Shown one piece after another: positions 15,531 to 24,160 of a DNA stretch of 27,528 nucleotides. The stretch lies in NCBI GenBank assembly GCA_964507195.1, contig CAZDPA010000038.1:1-27528 (forward strand), read 5' to 3'. The notes beneath the pieces are model-generated. The model searched no databases. It worked only from the letters and a program-made list of their open reading frames with translations, and was not told where the DNA came from. This DNA comes from Solimonas sp964507195. GTDB taxonomy: Bacteria; Pseudomonadota; Gammaproteobacteria; Nevskiales; Nevskiaceae. Made by a program: the position numbers and the translations under genes. How positions within the stretch are numbered: position 1 is the stretch's first letter; each line of letters starts with the position of its first letter.

Positions 15531-16418
15531 ATGGCTGTCCCGATGTCTACGCCCGCTGCCGAAATACCGCTCAACGACCTGCGCTCCTCGCGCGGCGAAC
15601 GCGAGCGGCACGACCTGAACAAGCTGTCCAAGCGCCTGCGCCGCAATGTCGGCCAGGCGATCATGGACTACAACATGATCGTCGAAGGCGACCGCGTGAT
15701 GGTCTGCCTGTCCGGCGGCAAGGACAGCTACACCATGCTCGACATGCTGCTGCAGCTGCAGCAGCGCGCGCCAGTGAAGTTCGAGCTGGTCGCGATCAAT
15801 CTCGATCAGAAGCAGCCGGACTTTCCCGAGCATGTGTTGCCGACGTATCTGAAATCGCTCGGCGTCGCGTATCACATCATCGAGCAGGACACCTATTCGG
15901 TCGTCAAGCGCGTGATTCCGGAAGGCAAGACCATGTGCTCGCTGTGCTCGCGCCTGCGCCGCGGCGCGCTGTACACGTACGCGCGCGAGAATGGCTACAC
16001 CAAGATCGCGCTCGGCCATCACAAGGACGACATCGTCGCGACGTTCTTCCTCAACCTGTTCCATGGCGGCAAGCTCGCGGCAATGCCGCCGAAGCTGCAG
16101 TCGGACGATGGCGACAACGTCGTGATCCGGCCGCTGAGCTACTGCCGCGAGCGCGACATCTCGGCGTATGCGGTCGCGCGCCAGTTTCCGATCATCCCGT
16201 GCAATCTCTGCGGCTCGCAGGAGCAGCTGCAGCGCAAGCAGGTGCGGCGGATGATGGACGAATGGGAGCGCGAGCATCCGGCGCGCATCGAGCAGGCCTT
16301 TGCGGCGCTGACCAATGTCGCGCCTTCGCAGCTCGCGGATCCCAAGCTGTTCAACTTCGCTGCGCTGGGCGGCGACATCCCTGCCGCACGCGACTGGCTG
16401 ATGCCGGAGGCCACATGA
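15531..16418 (+). CDS. ttcA: tRNA 2-thiocytidine synthetase TtcA
   Basis: About 295 residues. TtcA adds sulfur at cytidine 32 of certain tRNAs using ATP and an iron-sulfur cluster. The ATP-pyrophosphatase loop is SGGKDS (CLSGGKDSYTMLDML). The cluster cysteines appear as the pair CSLC (MCSLCSRLRRG), with a further CNLCGSQ later. GHHKDDIVATFFLNL and PLSYCRERDI are also typical. I start at ATG 15531 (MAVPMSTP); ATG 15543 is equally possible, and a GTG at 15483 would add an unlikely basic leader. No strong Shine-Dalgarno is present. The stop overlaps the next gene's start (ATGA), so TtcA and the TraB-like protein are coupled. Confidence 0.95.
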   Translation: MAVPMSTPAAEIPLNDLRSSRGERERHDLNKLSKRLRRNVGQAIMDYNMIVEGDRVMVCLSGGKDSYTMLDMLLQLQQRAPVKFELVAINLDQKQPDFPEHVLPTYLKSLGVAYHIIEQDTYSVVKRVIPEGKTMCSLCSRLRRGALYTYARENGYTKIALGHHKDDIVATFFLNLFHGGKLAAMPPKLQSDDGDNVVIRPLSYCRERDISAYAVARQFPIIPCNLCGSQEQLQRKQVRRMMDEWEREHPARIEQAFAALTNVAPSQLADPKLFNFAALGGDIPAARDWLMPEAT

Positions 16419-17332
16419 TGCGCAGCCTGTTGCTGGCGCTTGCGCTGTCGACTACACCGGCCATTGCGCAGACTCCCGCACCGACAGCCGCCGCTGACGC
16501 AGCGCCGTCGCCGTTCCTGTGGCAGGTCGAAGGCGAGCGCGCGACGCACTATCTGCTGGGCTCCGTCCACTTGTTGCCGGCGGCGGCGCATCCGCTGCCG
16601 GCCAACGTTGATCGGGCCTACGCCGTGGCCGGACGCCTGGTGCTGGAGGCCGACCCCGATGCGCTCGCCTCACCCGAGGTGCAGCAGCAGTTTCTCGGCG
16701 CTGCGCATCGCGATGCGACGAATGCCGACCAGCAGTTCGGCCTGGCACTGGTGCAGCAGCTCAAGGCCGAGGCGCAGCGGTCCGGTTTGCCCGCGACGGT
16801 GTGTGAGGCCTACCGTGCGTGGTTCTGTGCGCTGACGCTGGAAATCATCGCGTTCCAGCGCGCGGGCTTCGAGGCGCAGTACGGCATCGATCAGCATTTC
16901 CACGCGCGCGGCATCGAGGACGACAAGGACTTCGCCTTCCTTGAAACCACCGGGCAGCACCTGAAACTGTTTACCGGAATGGCTCCGGCGGATGGCCGTG
17001 CGCTGCTCGCACAGACGCTCGAAGGGCTCAGCGCCGAATCCGGCGATGCGCCGAAGAAGATGCTTGCGGCGTGGACCGCGAACGACACGGCGAACATCGA
17101 AGCGCAGCTGATGGAGTTGCAGGAGCGCGCACCCGCGGTCTACGCGCGGCTGATGCGTGACCGCAATCGTGCTTGGCTGCCGCAGCTCACGGAGCTCTTC
17201 AAGAGCGAAGTCCCGACCCTGGTGATCGTCGGCGCCGCGCACCTCGTCGGTGTTGACGGGCTGATTTCAGCGCTGCGTGACGAAGGCTGGAGCGTCACTC
17301 CGGCAGAATCCGCTGCGGCAGAGACACCTTAA
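16415..17332 (+). CDS. TraB/GumN-family exported protein
   Basis: A 305-residue protein with a signal peptide MMRSLLLALALSTTPAIAQ and a probable cleavage after AIA. The TraB/PrgY/GumN hallmarks are in place: LLGSVHLL (GSxH at residues 49-52), LVLEADPDA, YGIDQHFHARG, and near the end VPTLVIVGAAHLVG. This family includes the TIKI metalloproteases and proposes a conserved metal or catalytic site from the GxxH and Glu residues. The bacterial role is unknown. It starts within ATGATG overlapping the ttcA stop. Its TAA stop shares TTAA with the stop of the convergent glutathione S-transferase gene. Confidence 0.9.
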   Translation: MMRSLLLALALSTTPAIAQTPAPTAAADAAPSPFLWQVEGERATHYLLGSVHLLPAAAHPLPANVDRAYAVAGRLVLEADPDALASPEVQQQFLGAAHRDATNADQQFGLALVQQLKAEAQRSGLPATVCEAYRAWFCALTLEIIAFQRAGFEAQYGIDQHFHARGIEDDKDFAFLETTGQHLKLFTGMAPADGRALLAQTLEGLSAESGDAPKKMLAAWTANDTANIEAQLMELQERAPAVYARLMRDRNRAWLPQLTELFKSEVPTLVIVGAAHLVGVDGLISALRDEGWSVTPAESAAAETP

Positions 17333-18144
17333 TCCGACGGCAGGATCACCGAACGGACGCGCGGCATCTCCTGGGGCGCAGGGGCCGCGACGGGCTTGAC
17401 GGGTGCGCGTGCGGTGGCCGGCCCCTTCGGCAGATCAGGTACCTCGCCGGTCTCGGGACCGCTCGGAGTGGCGGCTCTGGCCTGCGGCTCGGACGGTTCG
17501 GCGGGCGCAGCAAGCGGTTCTTCCATTGCAGCCGCTTCAGTCCATTGCTGCACGGCTTTGTGTGCGAGCACGGTCCTGACGTAGGCGCGCTCGATCTTGT
17601 CGAGCTTGACGTCGTAGACCTCGAAGCGCATCGCGACCGGCGCGAACATCGCATCGACGATGCCGAACTCGCCGAACAGCCAGGGACCCTGTTCGCCGTG
17701 CTGCTCGCGCGCCTCGCGCCAGATGGCGCAGATGCGCCGGATGTCGGCTTGTGTGTCATCGCCCATAGTCGTGGGGGCTGGATCGCGTGTCGCGTTGAAT
17801 GGCAGCTCGCGGCGCAGCGCGGCAAAGCCGCTGTGCATTTCCAGTGCGAACGAGCGCGCCAGCGCACGCGTAGCGAGGTCGGTCGGCCAGGCATGCGGCA
17901 GTTCGTAGCGCTCGGCGGCGTACTCGCAGATCGCCAGTGATTCGCAGATGCGCAGTGCCTCGTGCGATAACACGGGTACGCGCCCGCTCGGCGACTGTTC
18001 CATGATCCGTTCGCGCGTGTCGGGTCGGTCCAGTTCGATCACCCTTTCCCTGAACGTGATCTTGTGATGCCTGAGAAACAACCATGGTCGCAGCGACCAC
18101 GACGACAGGTTCTTGCTGCCGATATACAACGTCAAGGCGCTCAT
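17329..18144 (-). CDS. Glutathione S-transferase with Pro/Ala-rich C-terminal tail
   Basis: 271 residues. The thioredoxin-like N-domain begins MSALTLYIGSKNLSSWSLRP, with the catalytic-site Ser region SSWS and the cis-Pro segment GRVPVL followed by ESLAICEYAAERY (glutathione contact E-S). The all-helical C-domain runs to about residue 205 and includes PWLFGEFGIVDAMFAPV. Residues 208-271 (bases 17332-17523) form a Pro/Ala/Glu-rich tail ending VRSVILPSD, which ordinary GSTs of about 205-215 residues lack. ATG 18144 is chosen for the family start and for AGGTGA 9 nt upstream. It is divergent from tamA. The enzyme presumably conjugates or reduces electrophiles with glutathione; the substrate is unknown. 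Confidence 0.92.
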   Translation of the reverse strand: MSALTLYIGSKNLSSWSLRPWLFLRHHKITFRERVIELDRPDTRERIMEQSPSGRVPVLSHEALRICESLAICEYAAERYELPHAWPTDLATRALARSFALEMHSGFAALRRELPFNATRDPAPTTMGDDTQADIRRICAIWREAREQHGEQGPWLFGEFGIVDAMFAPVAMRFEVYDVKLDKIERAYVRTVLAHKAVQQWTEAAAMEEPLAAPAEPSEPQARAATPSGPETGEVPDLPKGPATARAPVKPVAAPAPQEMPRVRSVILPSD

Positions 18145-18238
18145 TGGGGGGTCACCTGATTCTGGGGGCGCGAGTGCTGTGATAATAGTGCAAGCACGTT
18201 CCTTGCCGCTCACTCTATTTACCCCCCAACCCGGCTGA

Positions 18239-19987
18239 ATGTTTCGTCCACTCATCGCCTTTCGTCACGCGCTGACCAGCCTGGCGCTGATTGCGGCCCC
18301 AGCCTGGGGCGGCGTGACGGTGAGCGTCGACGGGCTCAGCGACGAGCTGAAGGACAATGTCCTGCAGCGCATCGGGATCCAGGCGCAGTCCGAGCGCGCC
18401 GACCTGGACCAGAACCTGGTCGATGTGCTTCATGAAGATGCGCCGGACGACATCCGCAGCGCCCTGCAGCCGTTCGGCTACTACAACCCGACCATCGATG
18501 CCAGTCTCAGCGGCACCGGGCCGGACTGGGCGGCGAAGTACCGGGTTGATGCCGGTCCGCAGACCCAGATCGACACGGTCGAGCTGCAGATCGAAGGTGA
18601 CGGCAAGGCCGAACTCGAGGACGAGCGCGCACGCATCCTGCGGCGCCTGCGCACGGGCGAACCGCTGTCGCACAGCCGCTATGACAGCGCCAAGTCGCGC
18701 CTGTCGAATGCGGCCTACGCGGCGGGTTATCTCGACGCACGCTACACGCGTGCCGAACTGCGCATTCTCGCGGATGAGAATCTGGCGCAGATCACGCTGG
18801 TCTTCGAGACCGGTGTGCGCTATGAGTTCGGCGCCGTGAGCTTCGAGCAGGACAGCATCGACGAAGACGTACTGCGGCGTTACGTGAAGATCCAGACCGG
18901 AGCGGTCTACGATCCGCAGGTTGTGCTCGACACGCAGTTTGCCTTGAGCGATCTGGGCTACTTCTCGAACCTTGAGATCATTCCGCAACGGCAGGCCACC
19001 GTCGACCAGCAGGTGCCGATCGTGATCCGCGCCACGGCATTGCCGCGCACCGTCTACAACCTCGGTCTCGGTTATGGCACCGACACCGGTGCGCGCATCG
19101 GTGCCGGCGTGCAGATTCGCCGCGCCAACCGCGCGGGGCACACTGCGAAGATCGAAACCCGCCTGTCCGAGGTCGAGCAGACCGCGGGCGCGAGTTATAC
19201 CGTGCCGCTGGGTACGCGCATCGGCGAGAGCGTGGGCCTGTCGACGACGTACTCGGACAAGCAGGAAGGCGACGGCACCAGTCGCAAGTGGGGCGTCGAG
19301 GCCAGCCTTTCGCGCCTGCCGGGTGACTGGCAGCGACGCCTGTATCTGGCGTTTGCCCACGAGGAATCCCTGCTCGACGACGGGCGCCTGATCAGCAATC
19401 TGCTGACGCCCGGCGTGTCGTTCAACCGCACCGAGCTCGACGATCCGATCTACGCGCGCAAGGGCTGGGCAGTCTTCCAGGATGTGCACGGCGCAGTGCG
19501 TGAAGTGCTCTCCAGTGCCAGCTTCCTGCAGACCAAAACGATACTGCGTGGTGTGGTGCCGCTGGCCCGGCGCACACGCCTGCTGGGGCGCGTCGAGTAC
19601 GGCGCGAATATTGTCGAAGACTTCGGCGAGTTGCCGGCGTCGCAGCGCTTCTTTGCCGGCGGCGATCAATCGGTGCGTGGTTACGGTTATCAGGACCTCG
19701 GTACGCGCAATGCCGATGGCAAGGTCATCGGCGGCAAGTATCTGGCCACCGGCAGCGTGGAGCTGGAGACGCGCGTCTGGCGTGAATGGGGCGCGGCGGT
19801 ATTCGTCGACAGCGGCGGTGCAGACGAAACGAGCCTGCCGCAGCTCTACACCGGCGTCGGTGCCGGCGTGCGCTATCGCGCGCCGGTGGGTTCGGTGCAG
19901 CTTGACCTTGCGCATCCTCTGAACGATCCGGGCGGTGGTTCCGGCTCCGGCGTGCGTCTGCACATCGGCGTGAGGGTGGGCCTGTGA
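18239..19987 (+). CDS. tamA: TamA, outer-membrane Omp85-family assembly/translocation protein
   Basis: 582 residues with a signal peptide ending near PAWG. Three POTRA-like domains (about residues 25-265) include GYYNPTIDASL and FETGVRYEFGAVSF. A C-terminal beta-barrel of the Omp85 superfamily contains the lid-lock motif RFFAGGDQSVRGYGYQDLG (about 465-483) and ends in alternating strand residues (GVRLHIGVRVGL). TamA sits in the outer membrane and works with TamB in inserting some outer-membrane proteins and in envelope phospholipid transport. The next gene is tamB, overlapping by TGATG, which supports the call. The Shine-Dalgarno is weak. The 94-nt gap to the divergent GST gene includes TGTGATAAT, a possible extended -10. 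Confidence 0.95.
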   Translation: MFRPLIAFRHALTSLALIAAPAWGGVTVSVDGLSDELKDNVLQRIGIQAQSERADLDQNLVDVLHEDAPDDIRSALQPFGYYNPTIDASLSGTGPDWAAKYRVDAGPQTQIDTVELQIEGDGKAELEDERARILRRLRTGEPLSHSRYDSAKSRLSNAAYAAGYLDARYTRAELRILADENLAQITLVFETGVRYEFGAVSFEQDSIDEDVLRRYVKIQTGAVYDPQVVLDTQFALSDLGYFSNLEIIPQRQATVDQQVPIVIRATALPRTVYNLGLGYGTDTGARIGAGVQIRRANRAGHTAKIETRLSEVEQTAGASYTVPLGTRIGESVGLSTTYSDKQEGDGTSRKWGVEASLSRLPGDWQRRLYLAFAHEESLLDDGRLISNLLTPGVSFNRTELDDPIYARKGWAVFQDVHGAVREVLSSASFLQTKTILRGVVPLARRTRLLGRVEYGANIVEDFGELPASQRFFAGGDQSVRGYGYQDLGTRNADGKVIGGKYLATGSVELETRVWREWGAAVFVDSGGADETSLPQLYTGVGAGVRYRAPVGSVQLDLAHPLNDPGGGSGSGVRLHIGVRVGL

Positions 19988-22900
19988 TGGTGCTGCGCGT
20001 CATGCTGCGCCTTTTGATCGAGGGCGTTGCCCTGCTGTTTGCGGGCGTGGTGTTCGTCGTGCTGTTCGCGTTGCTGACCGAGTCGGGTGCGCAGCTCGCG
20101 CTGCGCCAGTTCGAAACCAGAACCGGCCTGATCCACAGCGAAGGCGTATCCGGCACGCTGTGGGGGCCGCTCAGCGTCGAACAGCTGAGCTACGAGGACC
20201 GCTACCTCGCGCTCGACCTGCAGCAGGCCACGCTCGACTGGTCGCTGCTGCAACTGCTCGGCGGACGCCTGGGGATCTCGCAGCTGCACGCGAGCAAGGT
20301 CGGTGTCACGATCAAGCCGCAGCCGCCGCAGCCTGACGACGCGCCAGGCCCGGCACTGACGTCCCTGCCGATCGGCATTGTCGTCCGCGAACTGCGTGTC
20401 GGCATGCTGGATATCCAGGGAGTTGGTTCCCCGCTGCACTTCGAGCGCGTTGCACTGGATGCGAGCTGGCTCGGTGACGTCGTCGATGTCGAAACGCTGA
20501 GCGCGGTCACGCCGTGGGTAGACGCGGCAGCACTCAAGGGCCGCGTGCAGTTGCAACCGGACGCTGTGAAGCTGGAGAAGATCACGCTCGGCGGCTTCAT
20601 GGCAGCGGAGTTGAACGGCCGCTACGCGTATCACGCGGAATCCGATCTCACACTGATATGGAGCGCCTTGCAGTGGCCACCGCGCGCAGCGCAGCGCGCC
20701 GCGCTGGTCGAGAGCCCGGCCGGACAGCTGGCGTGGAAAGGTCGCGTCGACAACTGGCAGTACGCACTCGATGCGAAGGCGCTGTTCGACGGCAAGAACT
20801 ACGCGCTTGCGCTCAAGGGTCGCGGCAGCGACACCGGCATGCAGGCCGAGCAGGCCAGTGTTGAAACAGGGCATGGCCGTCTTGAGCTGCAGGCACAGCT
20901 GGATTGGCGGCAGGCGTTCAGCGCCGGGATCCAGGCGCAGCTGCAGGATGTCGAGCCGCAGTACTGGGTTCCGCAGCTCAACGGCACGCTCAATGGCACA
21001 GTGAATGCGCAGCTGCGCATGGACGCAGGCAAGCCGAATCTGCAGGCGCAAGTCGCGCTGGACCGGTCGATCCTGCAAGGCCATCCGGCAACACTTGCTG
21101 CAGACGCCAGCTATGTCGCCGACCAGCTGACATTCAGCACGCTCGATCTGCGCTCGGGCAGCACCCAGCTGCAGGCCAGCGGCAAGGCCTGGCCGCAGAT
21201 CGCCCTTGCAGCGACGCTGGACAGCGGCGATCTGGCCGCACTGCAGCCGGGTGTGTCCGGCACTGCGAAGGCGCGGGTGAATCTGGATGGCACCTGGCCG
21301 CAACTGCGCGCACGCGGCAACCTGCAGGCGGAAGATCTCAGGTACGAAACCTACTCGGCGAAGTCCGTCGCTGCGGATTTCGACATCGCTGCCGACGGCG
21401 AGTCGCGCGCGGATGTACTGCTGGGCCCGATGAATGTCGGGCAGGTCATCGACAGCGCGCAGCTGCGTCTGCGCGGCAGCACCAAGGCGCATGAGCTCAA
21501 CGCCAGCGCGGCAACACCGCACGGCGGTATTTCGATGTCCCTGAGCGGCGCTGCGGATCTGCAGCAGAGAACCTGGGCCGGTGAGCTGAACGCACTGCGG
21601 CTTTCGCCGCGCAAGCTGCCGGCGTGGTCGCTCGAAGAATCGTCGACGCTGAAGCTCGGCGAACAGCAGATCGAGGCAACACCGATCTGCATCGCCTCCG
21701 ATCTGGCGCGCTTCTGCGTCGCTCTGCGCCCGGTTCCCGGCGCCCGGCGTATCGCCATCCGCCTGGAGCAGTTCAAGTTGCCGGGCCTGCAGCCGTGGCT
21801 GCCTGCAGGCACGAGCCTGACAGGACAGATCGACGGCAATGGCTATGTCGACCTTGGCGACGCCGGGCTCAAGGATCTGCGTCTGGATCTGAGCACCACT
21901 GCGATCGAACTCAGCCGCAGCGGCGTGACGCCGTTCAGACTGCTGCCCGGATACGTCAAGGTCGAAGCGCAGGGGCAGGAGCTGACCGCCGTCGCCTCGC
22001 TGCCGTTCGATGCCGATGGCAGTGCCGCCGGCGGTATTTCCCTGGATACGAGACTCGGGGCCGGGTCCGACCTGATGCAACGCAAGCTCAGCGGTCAATG
22101 GCGCGTCGACATGCCCGACCTCTCGTGGCTGCAGATGCTGAATCACGAGTTCCTGAAAGTGCAGGGCCGGCTCAATGGACAACTGGATCTCGGCGGCACG
22201 CTGGCCGAACCCGATCTCAGCGGCAGCGTCATGTTCGCCGATGGCAGCATGAGCCTGCGCAGTCCCGGCATCACGATGGAGAAAATGTCGGCGTCCCTGC
22301 AGGGCCGCGCCGGTGCCGTGCTGACGCTCAGGGCCGAAGCGACGTCGGACAACGGCACCCTGCATCTCGATGGGACAATCGACACCGAAGGCGGCGCCAA
22401 TGCCGTCGAGCTGAATCTTTACGGCGCGCGCTTCCAGGCGATCCGCATCCCCGAAGCCTCGGTGTGGATTTCGCCGAACCTGAAGATCAGCCTTGCGGAT
22501 GCCGCGCTGCGAGTTGACGGCAGTCTGGAAGTCCCACGTGCGGACCTCACCCCCAAGTCCATCGACCAGGGTGTCAGCGCGAGCGCCGACCAGATTGTCG
22601 TGCGGCGCGAAGCGGAACCCGACAAGCCCGGTCCGGCCATTTATGCCGACATCCGCGTCCTGCTGATCGGTGATCCGGGCATGCGCATCGATGGACTCGG
22701 GCTGAAATCGAAGCTCAGCGGAGAACTGCGTATTTTCGAGGAGCCGGGCATCGCGACGCGCGCACGCGGCGAACTGCAGCTCAAGGACGGGCGCTACAAG
22801 GCCTACGGCCAGGACCTGACGATCACCACCGGGAAGCTGCTGTTCACCGGCGGCCCGGTGACGCAACCCGCCGTCGAATTGCGCGCAACGCGGCAACCGC

Positions 22901-23358
22901 GCGAAGACATCACCGTCGGCGTGCTGGTGCGCGGCAAGCTCGACAAGCCCGAGTTCAGCCTGTTCTCGACGCCGGCCATGCCCCAGGAGCGCCAGTTGTC
23001 ATGGCTGGTGCTCGGACGCCAGCTCGATCAGACCAGTGGCAGTGCGGAACGTGGGCGCGTTGCCGATGCCGCAGTCTCGCTGGGTCTGGCCGGCGGTGAG
23101 TGGCTCGCCCAGCGTTACGGCGGCAAGCTCGGTTTCGATGAAATCGGCATCGGCGCCAGGCCCGGCGAAAGCACCGACCTGGCGCAGCTGACGATCGGCA
23201 AATACCTGTCGCCAAAACTGTTCATCAGTTACGGCCTCGGACTGTTCCAGCCCGGTCACAGCTTCCGCATGCAATACGATCTGGGTGGCGGCTTCAAGCT
23301 CGCCAGCGAAGCCGGCGTCGAGTCCGGCGGCGATCTGCTGTACACGATCGAGAAGTAA
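19987..23358 (+). CDS. tamB: TamB-family inner-membrane/periplasmic translocation protein (DUF490)
   Basis: About 1123 residues, anchored by one N-terminal helix (RLLIEGVALLFAGVVFVVLF) and otherwise a long periplasmic, strand-rich AsmA-like body. The conserved C-terminal DUF490 region holds LKDGRYKAYGQDLTITTGKL, FTGGPVTQPAVELRATRQ, SWLVLGRQLDQTS, KLGFDEIGIG and a final LLYTIEK. TamB spans the periplasm to contact TamA. The AsmA-like groove proteins YhdP, TamB and YdbH are implicated in moving phospholipid to the outer membrane. It starts at ATG 19987 overlapping the tamA stop by one base; a GTG one codon upstream is possible. It is somewhat shorter than the E. coli protein (about 1259). It ends convergent to the small minus-strand lipoprotein gene, with 43 nt between stops. 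Confidence 0.95.
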   Translation: MVLRVMLRLLIEGVALLFAGVVFVVLFALLTESGAQLALRQFETRTGLIHSEGVSGTLWGPLSVEQLSYEDRYLALDLQQATLDWSLLQLLGGRLGISQLHASKVGVTIKPQPPQPDDAPGPALTSLPIGIVVRELRVGMLDIQGVGSPLHFERVALDASWLGDVVDVETLSAVTPWVDAAALKGRVQLQPDAVKLEKITLGGFMAAELNGRYAYHAESDLTLIWSALQWPPRAAQRAALVESPAGQLAWKGRVDNWQYALDAKALFDGKNYALALKGRGSDTGMQAEQASVETGHGRLELQAQLDWRQAFSAGIQAQLQDVEPQYWVPQLNGTLNGTVNAQLRMDAGKPNLQAQVALDRSILQGHPATLAADASYVADQLTFSTLDLRSGSTQLQASGKAWPQIALAATLDSGDLAALQPGVSGTAKARVNLDGTWPQLRARGNLQAEDLRYETYSAKSVAADFDIAADGESRADVLLGPMNVGQVIDSAQLRLRGSTKAHELNASAATPHGGISMSLSGAADLQQRTWAGELNALRLSPRKLPAWSLEESSTLKLGEQQIEATPICIASDLARFCVALRPVPGARRIAIRLEQFKLPGLQPWLPAGTSLTGQIDGNGYVDLGDAGLKDLRLDLSTTAIELSRSGVTPFRLLPGYVKVEAQGQELTAVASLPFDADGSAAGGISLDTRLGAGSDLMQRKLSGQWRVDMPDLSWLQMLNHEFLKVQGRLNGQLDLGGTLAEPDLSGSVMFADGSMSLRSPGITMEKMSASLQGRAGAVLTLRAEATSDNGTLHLDGTIDTEGGANAVELNLYGARFQAIRIPEASVWISPNLKISLADAALRVDGSLEVPRADLTPKSIDQGVSASADQIVVRREAEPDKPGPAIYADIRVLLIGDPGMRIDGLGLKSKLSGELRIFEEPGIATRARGELQLKDGRYKAYGQDLTITTGKLLFTGGPVTQPAVELRATRQPREDITVGVLVRGKLDKPEFSLFSTPAMPQERQLSWLVLGRQLDQTSGSAERGRVADAAVSLGLAGGEWLAQRYGGKLGFDEIGIGARPGESTDLAQLTIGKYLSPKLFISYGLGLFQPGHSFRMQYDLGGGFKLASEAGVESGGDLLYTIEK

Positions 23359-23401
23359 TTTCAGTCGACCGGATTCCCGCAGTCGGCGGCGCGATCGGCG
23401 A

Positions 23402-23623
23402 TCAGCACGGTCCGTAGCGGTCGCCATGCTTGATGTGACCGTTGGCAGCTTCCTGCGGCAGCTCCATGGTCTTCTTGCCCTTGTGGCAGATCAGCGCAGT
23501 GCCGCCGCTGCTGCCGCTTTTGCCGCTTTTGCCGCTGTGACTGTCGACCGGAAAGTACACGCAGGCGGTCGTTGTCAGTGCGAGCAACAGGACAGCTGCG
23601 GGTTTCATGGCGGATTTCATCAT
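23402..23623 (-). CDS. Small lipoprotein with C-terminal CHKGKKT...HGD..GPC motif
   Basis: 73 residues. Start MMKSAMKPAAVLLLALTTTAC: GGAG lies 4 nt before the first ATG (23623) and 7 nt before the second (23620), so the second may be used. The lipobox is TTAC, slightly unusual at -3. A short linker of Ser/Gly/Lys repeats (SGKSGKSGSSGG) arises from a 9-bp tandem repeat near 23513-23537. The C-terminal module ALICHKGKKTMELP...HIKHGDRYGPC has the C-H-K, H-x3-H-G-D and terminal G-x-C pattern that I recall from many uncharacterised secreted proteins. Two Cys and three His could bind metal or form a disulfide. Function unknown. Confidence 0.8.
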   Translation of the reverse strand: MMKSAMKPAAVLLLALTTTACVYFPVDSHSGKSGKSGSSGGTALICHKGKKTMELPQEAANGHIKHGDRYGPC

Positions 23624-23685
23624 CGTGCTCCGGTAGCGACGCTGGCAGGTTTGCGCAACGCGGCTTCCAGCGTACAGGAGCCAGG

Positions 23686-24123
23686 TCAGCCCAGCGACTT
23701 GCACATCAACGCCGACGAAGCAGGGCAGAGGGACGAAAACTGCGGCGTGGCCTGAATGGCCGGTGGTGCGACGGCGCGCACCGTGTGCACGTAGCCCATC
23801 TTCATGAAGAACGCCGCGGCGGTGTCGGTCAGCAGGAACAGGCCATTGACGCCTTGCTCCACCGCAGCCGTCTCGACAAACCTGACGAGTTCGCGCGCCA
23901 GCCCCCTGCCCTGCGACGACGGCACCACCGCAAGCGAGCGCAGCAGGCCGGTTGTGCCGAACACTTCCAGACCGACGACCGCAAGCAGAGCGCCCGCGTC
24001 GCGAATGCCGAAGAACTGCGGCGGTGCCGCCGGATCGATATCCGCGGTTTCCAGCTTGGCGCTGGTGAGTACCGGAACAACTTCGGTCAGTAGTGAATGC
24101 AGCGGTTCGATGTGCATGTGCAT
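23686..24123 (-). CDS. GNAT-family acetyltransferase, ArsN2-like
   Basis: About 145 residues if started at MHMHIEPLHSLL (ATG 24123). An in-frame ATG at 24168 would add 15 acidic residues and overlap the stop of the upstream M15 gene. The acetyl-CoA motif is SSQGRGLARELVRFVE. The C-terminal region LTDTAAAFFMKMGYVHTVRA followed by PPAIQATPQFSSLCPASSA is typical of the ArsN2 group, named from arsenic-resistance loci and thought to acetylate arsenic-containing compounds such as phosphinothricin-like arsinothricin or similar. No ars genes are visible nearby, so the substrate remains open. Confidence 0.87.
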   Translation of the reverse strand: MHMHIEPLHSLLTEVVPVLTSAKLETADIDPAAPPQFFGIRDAGALLAVVGLEVFGTTGLLRSLAVVPSSQGRGLARELVRFVETAAVEQGVNGLFLLTDTAAAFFMKMGYVHTVRAVAPPAIQATPQFSSLCPASSALMCKSLG

Positions 24124-24160
24124 CTCATCGTCGCCTTCGGATTCATCCGGCCGTGTGGTC

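Noticed and set aside
19873..22896. A 1007-codon open frame on the minus strand opposite tamB.
   Set aside because: tamB on the plus strand has full family motifs; the opposite frame has none.
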